Positions 37,909 to 44,364 of a stretch of DNA of 44,364 bases are shown here, piece by piece. Below the pieces are notes generated by a model that saw nothing but the letters and a program-made list of their open reading frames with translations, made no database searches and was not told the DNA's origin. The translations under genes were made by a program, and so were the position numbers. Position 1 is the stretch's first letter; every line of letters begins with the position of its first letter. Source of the DNA: an uncultured Nocardiaceae bacterium (GTDB lineage: Bacteria; Actinomycetota; Actinomycetes; Mycobacteriales; Mycobacteriaceae); NCBI GenBank assembly GCA_936936565.1, contig CAKZIX010000014.1, forward strand, positions 1 through 44,364. Direction: 5' to 3'.

Positions 37909-39159
37909 ATGTACGATGTCATTGTTGTCGGGACTCGCGTCTCGGGTTCCCCGCTGGCCATGCTGCTGGCGCGCCAGGGCCACAGCGTGCTCGCCGTCGA
38001 TCGGGCGACGTTCCCGAGCGACACCCCGTCGACGCACTACATCCACCAGGCCGGCCTGAAGTTCCTGGAGAACTGGGGCCTGCTGGACCGGGTGATCGCC
38101 ACCGGCGTGCCGCCGATCCGGGAGCTGAACTTCTCCTACCGCGACTTCACGATCAACGGCTTCGCCGACAACCTCAACGGCATCGACGCCGTGTACTGCC
38201 CGCGTCGCACCGTGCTCGACAAGATCCTCGTCGACGCCGCCCGGGAGGCCGGTGTCGAGCTGCTCGAAGACTTCACCGTCTCCGACCTGGTGTTCGAGGG
38301 CGACACCGTGGTGGGCATCAAGGGTAAGCAGGGCACCGGCGAGGAGCAGGAGTTCCGCGCCAAGATCGTGGTGGGTGCCGACGGCGCCAACTCGACTGTC
38401 GCCAAGGCGGTCGGCGCGCAGGCCTACGAAGAGTCCCCGGCCGCCTGCTTCATCTACTACTCGTACTACACCGGCATCGACTGGGGCATGCACCACCGCA
38501 CGGGTGACGGCGAGCAGCAGTTCGCCGCGTGGCCGACCAACGACGGTCAATACCTGGTTGCCGTCATGCGCAAGCGTGACCGGTTCCGCGATTTCCGCCA
38601 GGACCCCGACGCGGGTGTCGCCGAGATCATCAGCCAGATCGACCCCGAGATCGGCGAGCGCTTCAAGGCGACCGCCGAGCGGGTCGAGCCGTGGCGCCCG
38701 ATGCTGTACCCGGACAACTTCCGCCGCGTGCCGTTCGGTCCGGGCTGGGCACTGGTCGGCGACGCCGGCTACCACAAGGACCCGTTCACCGGCTGGGGCA
38801 TCACCGACGCCTTCAAGTACGCGGACCTGCTGGCCGGCTACATCCACCAGGGCCTGTCGGGCGAGCGTGAGATGGCGGACGGTCTGGCCGAGTTCCAGAA
38901 GGAGCGCGACGCGCAGAGCGCCAGCACCTACGAGCTGACGCAGGCCATCTCCGAGCTGACCTTCCCGCCGTACTACGAGTCCGTGTTCCGCGCCTCGAGC
39001 ATGGAGCCCGAGGACTACTCGAAGAAGTTCTTCGGTCTCATCGCCGGCGTCTACCCGCCGGACAAGTACTTCGGCGAGCAGAACCTGGCGGACCTCTACG
39101 CGCGGGTGAACTTCCCGGAGGCCGACCGCCACACCGTGAACCCGTTGAGCCAGAAGTAA
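37909..39159 (+). CDS. FAD-dependent oxidoreductase (monooxygenase/GG-reductase-like)
   Basis: A 416-residue flavoprotein. The N-terminal dinucleotide fold is MYDVIVVGTRVSGSPLAMLL, with GTRVSGS in place of the usual GxGxxG. KIVVGADGANSTVAKAVG and ALVGDAGYHKDPFTGWGITD are the second and third FAD motifs, of the aromatic-hydroxylase/geranylgeranyl-reductase type. It could hydroxylate or saturate/desaturate a lipid or polyketide intermediate. ATG 37909 starts 43 bases after the synthetase stop, with GGAAAG upstream. A perfect 14-base-pair hairpin follows the stop codon. Confidence 0.88.
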   Translation: MYDVIVVGTRVSGSPLAMLLARQGHSVLAVDRATFPSDTPSTHYIHQAGLKFLENWGLLDRVIATGVPPIRELNFSYRDFTINGFADNLNGIDAVYCPRRTVLDKILVDAAREAGVELLEDFTVSDLVFEGDTVVGIKGKQGTGEEQEFRAKIVVGADGANSTVAKAVGAQAYEESPAACFIYYSYYTGIDWGMHHRTGDGEQQFAAWPTNDGQYLVAVMRKRDRFRDFRQDPDAGVAEIISQIDPEIGERFKATAERVEPWRPMLYPDNFRRVPFGPGWALVGDAGYHKDPFTGWGITDAFKYADLLAGYIHQGLSGEREMADGLAEFQKERDAQSASTYELTQAISELTFPPYYESVFRASSMEPEDYSKKFFGLIAGVYPPDKYFGEQNLADLYARVNFPEADRHTVNPLSQK

Positions 39160-39168
39160 TTTCATCCC

Positions 39169-39201
39169 GCGCCCAGGCGGCCCTTTCGGCCGCCTGGGCG
39201 C
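39169..39201. terminator. Strong hairpin between FAD oxidoreductase and SGNH hydrolase genes
   Basis: The perfect 14-base-pair stem GCGCCCAGGCGGCC/GGCCGCCTGGGCGC has a 5-base loop CTTTC. There is no T-run. It may end the first operon or attenuate transcription into the hydrolase and PKS genes. Confidence 0.7.
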
Positions 39202-39223
39202 CCTGAAGCTTGCGAGGCACCCG

Positions 39224-39814
39224 ATGATCACCATGACCGCACTGGGCGACAGCTTCGTCGAGGGACGGGGCGACCCGGCAGCTTCCGGTGGCTACCGCGG
39301 CTGGGTCACCCGTCTCGGTGGCCAGCTCGGGGCCCGCGTTCGCAATCACGGTGCGTACCAGGCCACCACGTCGATCGTCGTGGAAACTCAGCTGCCGGCA
39401 GCCGTCGCGGCCCGGGCCACGCTGTACGGCGTCGTGGTCGGCGTCAACGATTTGGTCAGCGACTACGACGCAGATCGCTTCGAGCGCAATGTTTCTCAGA
39501 TCTTTGGTCAGTTGCGTGCCGGCGGTGCAACGGTTTTCACCGCCAACTATCCCGACATCCCGTCGCGCCTGACAGTTCCGGACTCGTTCCGCACGTTGCT
39601 GCGCGCACGGTTCGCACGGGCCAACGACGTTCTCGCCCGGGTCACCGCCGACACCGGGACGCTCATGCTCGATCTTGCCGGCGCGCCCGAGTGGGAAGCG
39701 CCCAAGGTCTGGACCGCCGACGGACTGCATCCGAGTCCGATCGGCCATCACATGTTCGCGGTGCGCGCAGCCGAGCTGCTGGCTACGGAGACCGCGTCCA
39801 CCATCGCTGCTTGA
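39224..39814 (+). CDS. SGNH/GDSL-family hydrolase
   Basis: A 196-residue SGNH hydrolase. Block I is ALGDSFVEGRGD with the catalytic serine at about residue 10. Block III is VVVGVNDLVSDYD with Asn. Block V is DGLHPSPIGHHMF with the Asp/His pair. There is no signal peptide, so it acts in the cytoplasm, probably as an esterase or thioesterase. It ends 12 bases before the PKS start and is probably cotranscribed with it, which suggests product release, acyl transfer or editing for the PKS. The start may be ATG 39224 or ATG 39233. Confidence 0.9.
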   Translation: MITMTALGDSFVEGRGDPAASGGYRGWVTRLGGQLGARVRNHGAYQATTSIVVETQLPAAVAARATLYGVVVGVNDLVSDYDADRFERNVSQIFGQLRAGGATVFTANYPDIPSRLTVPDSFRTLLRARFARANDVLARVTADTGTLMLDLAGAPEWEAPKVWTADGLHPSPIGHHMFAVRAAELLATETASTIAA

Positions 39815-39826
39815 GAGGAACCGTAC

Positions 39827-42800
39827 GTGAGTGACGACAGGAAGCTGGCGCGCAATCCGATTGCCATCGTGGGCATGTCGGGGCTGCTGCCGCGGGCCCG
39901 GAACTACCGGGAGTACTGGCGCAACATCGTCGAGGGAGTCGACTGCGTCGAGGAGGTGCCCGAATCGCGGTGGCGCCTGGACGACTACTACGACGCCGAC
40001 CCGAACACCCCGGACAAGACCTACTCGCGGCACGGCGCCTTCCTGCCCGACATCGATTTCGACCCGATCGAGTTCGGTTTGCCGCCGAACCAGCTCGAGG
40101 TCACCAGCACCATGCAGACGCTGTCGCTCGGTGTCGCGCGGGATCTGCTGATCGACGCGGGCGCAACCGGTTCCGACTGGTACGACGCCTCGCGCACCGG
40201 TGTGGTGCTCGGCACCACCGGCCCGGTTCCGCTCATGCACCCGCTCGCCGCGCGCCTGTCCACGCCGGTGCTCAAGGAAGCCGCGCGCAGTGTCGGCCTG
40301 TCGGACGCCGACGCCGATGCCATCGCCGCGAAATTCGTTGCTGCATATGCCCCGTGGGAAGAGAACTCCTTCCCGGGTCTGCTCGCCAACGTGGTGTCGG
40401 GCCGGGTCGCCAACCGTCTCGGACTCGGCGGCATCAACTGCACCGTCGACGCCGCGTGTGCCGCCTCGCTGGCCGCGATCCGCACGGCGATCGCCGAACT
40501 CGTCGACGGGCGCGCCGACACCATGATCACCGGTGGTGTCGACACCGAGAACACCATCTTCATCTACATGTGCTTCTCCAAGGTGGGCGCGCTGTCGCCG
40601 ACCGGACGCATCAGCCCGTTCTCCTCGGCCGCAAACGGCACCCTGCTCGGTGAGGGCATCACCATGCTCGCGCTGCGCCGCCTCGCCGACGCCGAGCGCG
40701 ACGGCAACCGTATCTACGCCGTGATCCGCGGCCTCGGCTCCTCCAGCGACGGCCGGTCCAAGAGCATCTACGCTCCGGTGGCCGCCGGCCAGCGCGTGGC
40801 GCTGGATCGTGCCTACGCCGACGCCGAGTGCTCGCCGTCCTCGGTGGAGTTGTTCGAAGCGCATGCGACCGGCACCGCCGTCGGCGACAAGACCGAACTC
40901 ACGGCGCTGAAAGGCCTGCTCGCCGAGGCGAGTTCGCAGCCGCAGTTCGCCGCCCTCGGTTCGGTGAAGTCGCAGATCGGCCACACCAAGGGCGCCGCGG
41001 GCACCGCGTCGCTGATGAAGCTGGCGCTCGGTCTGTACCACAAGGTGCTGCCGGGCACGATCAACGTCACGGAGCCGAACCCCGAAATCGATTCCGCCGC
41101 ACCGTTCTACGTGAACACTCGGACTCGGCCGTGGGTGCTGGACCCGCAGCGCGGCGTGCGCCGCGCGGCCGCATCCGCAATGGGCTTCGGCGGCACCAAC
41201 TTCCACATCGTGCTCGAGGAGGCCACCGGCCCGCGCGGTCCGGTGCTGCACGACGGACCGCGCGCCTACCTGTGGCACGCCGCCGATCTGGCGACGCTGG
41301 TGGACGTGGTGCGCACCGCCGCGCCGTCCGACGGCACCGAGATCCCGGAAAGCCATGCGCGCGTCGGCTTCGTCGCCATCGACGACGACATGGCCACGCA
41401 TCTGCGCGAGCTCGCCGTCGAGCTGCTCAGCAGCGAGTCCGGCGACTCGTGGGAGCACCCCGAGGGCGTGTTCTTCCGGGCGACGGCGCTGGCGAACCGC
41501 AAGGCGGCCGCGTTGTTCGCGGGCCAGGGCAGCCAGTACCTGGACATGGGTTCGTCTGCGGTGCTGAACAATCCGCCGATCGCTGCCGCGTTCGACGCGG
41601 CCAACGCCGCGTTCGGCGATGCCGAACAGCGCCTCGGCGCAGTGGTGTTCGCCCCGCCGGCCTTCGACGACAACACCCGTGCCGAGCAGGAAACGACGTT
41701 GCGGCGCACCGAGTTCGCCCAGCCCGCCATCGGCGCGCTGTCCGCGGGCCAGTTCCAGGTACTGCGCGAATTCGGTTTCCGCGCAGACGGTTTCCTCGGC
41801 CACAGCTTCGGTGAGCTGACCGCGCTGTGGGCCTCCGGAGCGCTGTCGGATACCGACTTCTTCGGCTTGGCCCGCGCTCGCGGTGCGGCCATGGCGGTGC
41901 CCGAGGGCACCGAAGCCGGCCGGATGCTCGCCGTTGCGGCCCCCCGCCCGGATGTCGAAGCGCTGATCGCGGGCATCGACGACGTGTGGGTGTGCAACCA
42001 CAATGCCCCCGAGCAGGTCGTTGTGGGCGGCGGCTCCGACGGGATCGACGCGGTGATCGCGGCCGGTACCGAAAAGGGCTGGACCACACGTGAACTGCCC
42101 GTCGCAGCGGCGTTCCACACGCCCTACGTCGGGCATGCGGTGGACGGATTCCGGCCGGCGGTCGCCGCGGTGACGATCGGTGAGCCCGCGGGTCCCGTGT
42201 TCGCGAACTCGCCGGGCGCCGGCTACGGCGCCGACGTCGACGCCAACCGCGCCACCCTGGTGAACCAGCTGCTCTCGCCCGTCGAGTTCGCCAGCGGGCT
42301 GTCGGCCATGGCCGCCGCCGGCTGCAACGTCTTCGTCGAGTTCGGCCCCAAACAGGTGCTCACCTCGCTGGTGCGCCGCACTCTCGGCGACGACGTCATC
42401 GCGATCGGCACCGACGTCGGCCCGATCGGAGACTCCGACCTCGCGCTCAAGCGCGCCGCGGTGCGCCTGGCGGTGCTCGGCTTCGACATTCGCGGCATCA
42501 ACCGCTACCTGGCCGCGCCCGTCGCGGCTCCGGCGAAGCCCAAGATGGCCGTGAAAATGTCCGCGCCCGAATATGTTCCGGAAGCTCGCCGCACCGCGTA
42601 CGCGGCCGCGCTGGCCGACGGCTACACAGTGTCGGTCGCGGCGCCCGCGCCGGCCAACGGCCACATCGGCAACGGCAACGGCGCGGGCCACGCCGCCAGC
42701 ACCGTGTCCGCCGGCAACCTCGGCGCCGCACCTGCCCACGGATCAGGTCCCGCTTCCGGCGACGTACCCGGTGCCGCTGCCGCCGACGTGTCCGGTTCCG

Positions 42801-44128
42801 CGCCGGCACACTCCGCCGATGCGACGCCGGTGTCATCCGGCAACGGCGCGGCGCATCAGCCCGCCCCTGCTCGACCGGCTTCCGCTGCTGCGACGCCGGC
42901 CCCCACCTTCACGGAGAGCGCTGTGACTGCGACCCACCATGATTCGGCCGCGTACCCCGCGCAGCCGGGTCTCGACAACACCCTCGATCAGCATCTGCAG
43001 ACGCACCGGCAGTACCTCGACGGCCAGCTGGACCTGGCGCGGGGTCTGGTCGGCGCGCTCGCGTCCGGCAGCCTCGACGACCGCACTCTGCGCGCCATCG
43101 AGGCCGTCAAGGACCACGGCCTGGCGATCAGCGAGAGCCACATGCGGGCCAGCGAAGTGATCACCGCCCTTGCCGAACTCGAAGGGGGAGTGGCAGGTTC
43201 GTCGGTGGAGTTCGCCGCGCGCCCGGCGTTCGCGCCGCAGCGCCAGCTCGCCGCCCCGGCTCCGGCGGCGCTCGCTGCGCCTGCCGCGCCGGCTGCGCAG
43301 GCGGCGCCCGCGCCGGCTGCTTACGCCGCGCCCGCGGCTCCGGCTGCCACTGCCGCGGCGTCGCCTGTGGCTCCGGCTGCGCCCACCGCTGCCGCCGGGC
43401 CCGCCACCCCCGCGGTGCCGCGCGCCACGGCTGCTCCGGCCACTCCGGAAGCACCTGCCGCGGCCGCGATCTCGGCCGACGCGTTGCGTACCGCGTTGCT
43501 GGAGATCGTCGGTGAGAAGACCGGCTACCCGGTGGAGATGGTGAACCCGGCGATGGATCTCGAGGCCGACCTGGGGGTCGACTCGATCAAGCGGGTGCAG
43601 GTGATCGGTGCGCTGCAGGAGCGGTTCCCGAGCCTGCCGACGCTGGGCCCCGAGCAGCTCGGTGTGCTGCGCACGCTGGACCAGATCGTTGCGCACCTCG
43701 TCGAAAGCGCCCCGGCCGAAACTGCCCCGGCTGCAACCGCTTCGGCGCCGGTTGCCGCGGCATCGGCGGGTGCGGACGGTGCGGCGCTGCGCGCTGCGCT
43801 GCTCGAGATCGTCGGCGAACTGGTTTCCGTCGCCTTCGTCGCGGAAGCGACCGTACTGGCAGCGGCGGACGCCCAGGATGTCGCCGCGGACTTCGCCTAC
43901 GAGCACGGTCACGCGGACGACGACCTCGAGCAGCAGGCGTCGCTGCTCGCAGCCAAGACCAAGGTCGGTATCGAGTCCCTGGCATTGAAGGCTGCGGGTG
44001 ACCTCTTCGGCGTCGGCGGCGCGTCGGCGGCGGCGAGCCGCCTTATCGCCGGCTGGCGCGGGAGGCTTATGCGGCGCTTGGGAATGAGGCCGGTGAGGGT
44101 GCGGTGGGCGCGGCCTTCGGGGCGCTGA
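39827..44128 (+). CDS. PUFA-synthase-like type I polyketide synthase (3' end chimeric)
   Basis: A large multidomain synthase. The ketosynthase covers about residues 8-465, with the catalytic triad Cys211 (TVDAACAAS), His346 (EAHATGTAVGD) and His386 (IGHTKGAAG). The sequence around residues 40-90 (YYDADPNTPDKTYSRHGAFL, FGLPPNQLEVT) is typical of PfaA-like PUFA synthases. The acyltransferase spans about 560-900, with Ser660 in GHSFGEL. Long Ala/Pro linkers follow. An acyl-carrier protein has Ser1253 (LGVDSIKRVQ). A second carrier starts at about residue 1318 but is cut after residue 1331 (ALLEIVGE), where unrelated sequence continues in frame to the stop at 44128. Everything to 43819 is credible PKS. 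KR or DH domains would lie beyond the break. Confidence 0.85.
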   Translation: MSDDRKLARNPIAIVGMSGLLPRARNYREYWRNIVEGVDCVEEVPESRWRLDDYYDADPNTPDKTYSRHGAFLPDIDFDPIEFGLPPNQLEVTSTMQTLSLGVARDLLIDAGATGSDWYDASRTGVVLGTTGPVPLMHPLAARLSTPVLKEAARSVGLSDADADAIAAKFVAAYAPWEENSFPGLLANVVSGRVANRLGLGGINCTVDAACAASLAAIRTAIAELVDGRADTMITGGVDTENTIFIYMCFSKVGALSPTGRISPFSSAANGTLLGEGITMLALRRLADAERDGNRIYAVIRGLGSSSDGRSKSIYAPVAAGQRVALDRAYADAECSPSSVELFEAHATGTAVGDKTELTALKGLLAEASSQPQFAALGSVKSQIGHTKGAAGTASLMKLALGLYHKVLPGTINVTEPNPEIDSAAPFYVNTRTRPWVLDPQRGVRRAAASAMGFGGTNFHIVLEEATGPRGPVLHDGPRAYLWHAADLATLVDVVRTAAPSDGTEIPESHARVGFVAIDDDMATHLRELAVELLSSESGDSWEHPEGVFFRATALANRKAAALFAGQGSQYLDMGSSAVLNNPPIAAAFDAANAAFGDAEQRLGAVVFAPPAFDDNTRAEQETTLRRTEFAQPAIGALSAGQFQVLREFGFRADGFLGHSFGELTALWASGALSDTDFFGLARARGAAMAVPEGTEAGRMLAVAAPRPDVEALIAGIDDVWVCNHNAPEQVVVGGGSDGIDAVIAAGTEKGWTTRELPVAAAFHTPYVGHAVDGFRPAVAAVTIGEPAGPVFANSPGAGYGADVDANRATLVNQLLSPVEFASGLSAMAAAGCNVFVEFGPKQVLTSLVRRTLGDDVIAIGTDVGPIGDSDLALKRAAVRLAVLGFDIRGINRYLAAPVAAPAKPKMAVKMSAPEYVPEARRTAYAAALADGYTVSVAAPAPANGHIGNGNGAGHAASTVSAGNLGAAPAHGSGPASGDVPGAAAADVSGSAPAHSADATPVSSGNGAAHQPAPARPASAAATPAPTFTESAVTATHHDSAAYPAQPGLDNTLDQHLQTHRQYLDGQLDLARGLVGALASGSLDDRTLRAIEAVKDHGLAISESHMRASEVITALAELEGGVAGSSVEFAARPAFAPQRQLAAPAPAALAAPAAPAAQAAPAPAAYAAPAAPAATAAASPVAPAAPTAAAGPATPAVPRATAAPATPEAPAAAAISADALRTALLEIVGEKTGYPVEMVNPAMDLEADLGVDSIKRVQVIGALQERFPSLPTLGPEQLGVLRTLDQIVAHLVESAPAETAPAATASAPVAAASAGADGAALRAALLEIVGELVSVAFVAEATVLAAADAQDVAADFAYEHGHADDDLEQQASLLAAKTKVGIESLALKAAGDLFGVGGASAAASRLIAGWRGRLMRRLGMRPVRVRWARPSGR
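43820..44028 (+). other. Fragment resembling a DszC/SfnB-type flavin monooxygenase C-terminus
   Basis: In frame with the PKS, the translation contains SLLAAKTKVGIESLALKAAG and DLFGVGGASA, which recall the C-terminal helices of DszC/SfnB-type members of the acyl-CoA dehydrogenase superfamily (KT-V......L-A...LF-VGGASA). There is no start, stop or rest of such a gene here. Assignment is by pattern recall. Confidence 0.4.
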
Positions 44129-44244
44129 TCTTCGGCGTGGTGCAGATCGGCATCGGCTACACGAGCATCGACAACAACTGGTACCGCGTCTTCCTGGGCC
44201 TGATGCTGCTGGTGGCGGTGCTGTTCAACAACTACATCCGCCGG
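44101..44244 (+). pseudogene. Fragment of a sugar ABC transporter permease (RbsC/XylH-like C-terminus)
   Basis: Translation in this frame gives AVGAAFGALIFGVVQIGIGY, TSIDNNWYRVFLGLMLLVAV and LFNNYIRRRVALGR, the usual last helix and tail of ribose/xylose-type ABC permeases. It has no upstream part and no stop codon before the window ends. It follows about 20 codons (EPPYRRLAREAYAALGNEAG) that I cannot place. 44245-44364 holds nothing I recognise. Confidence 0.65.
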
Positions 44245-44364
44245 CGCGTCGCGCTCGGGCGGTTGCGGATGCTCGACGGCGACCGAGCCGCCCTTCTTGG
44301 CGCCCGTCTCCGCGGTCAGCGGACCGCGGGGCGGCCGGGCGATCTCCAGGCGGCCGTCGCCGGT

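Noticed and set aside
39038..42739. Very long minus-strand frame opposite the PKS
   Set aside because: Same reason: an antisense shadow of a strongly biased coding sequence.
1..44364. tRNA, rRNA, CRISPR arrays, insertion sequences, integrases
   Set aside because: Looked for cloverleaf ends, regular repeat-spacer arrays and transposase/integrase motifs; none seen. The island therefore has no visible mobility gene or tRNA attachment site.

Overview
The window is GC-rich DNA from an actinobacterium. The gene order in the first 13 kb matches, from memory, the M. tuberculosis Rv3218-to-Rv3205c neighbourhood: lipid kinase, small membrane protein, acetyltransferase, histidine phosphatase, ParA-like ATPase, beta-propeller, RhlE, ferritin-like protein, DUF3107, TetR, DUF3152, MoeZ, and later a TIGR02569-like protein. 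This points to the Mycobacteriales (Nocardia/Rhodococcus/Gordonia-like). The genus cannot be fixed from this sequence alone. Several genes have a TANNNT box 5-8 bases before the start codon, as expected of leaderless transcripts in this order.

Layout. 1-12.7 kb: the conserved core block, with an acyl-CoA dehydrogenase gene inserted in it that carries one frameshift. 12.8-20.3 kb: regulator/enzyme pairs (MarR-like regulator with a DHA2 exporter, ZapE with a TetR, a TIGR02569-like protein, an F420-type luciferase-like oxidoreductase with a TetR, an alpha/beta hydrolase). 20.3-24 kb: GntR regulator, NarK transporter and CynX-type transporter. 24-28.1 kb: a visibly AT-richer accessory island. It has an unknown gene and, on the minus strand, a type VII (ESX) polymorphic-toxin cassette: two WXG100 partners, a toxin with a C-terminal nuclease-like domain, an Imm7-like immunity protein and an SCO4402-family protein. 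28.1-34.9 kb: nitrate/nitrite assimilation (second NarK, NirB, NirD, NnaR-like regulator, sirohydrochlorin chelatase). 35.2-44.1 kb: a lipid/polyketide cluster (LysR regulator, acyl-CoA synthetase, FAD oxidoreductase, SGNH hydrolase, PUFA-synthase-like PKS). The last ~550 bases are a mosaic of unrelated gene fragments and are probably an assembly artefact.

How the genes work together. NarK imports nitrate/nitrite, NirBD reduces nitrite to ammonium using siroheme, and the chelatase inserts iron to make siroheme. The NnaR-like protein and probable GlnR boxes in front of both narK genes suggest nitrogen control. No nitrate reductase gene is present here. In the island, the two WXG100 proteins and the toxin are translationally coupled, so they are probably secreted together, with Imm7 protecting the producer. 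The cassette is bracketed by diverged copies of the start of the SCO4402-family gene, which suggests it arrived by recombination at that gene and split the two narK loci. Other notable items are a dispersed intergenic repeat that supplies the ribosome-binding site of the DUF3107 gene, and several dyad operators in divergent promoters.
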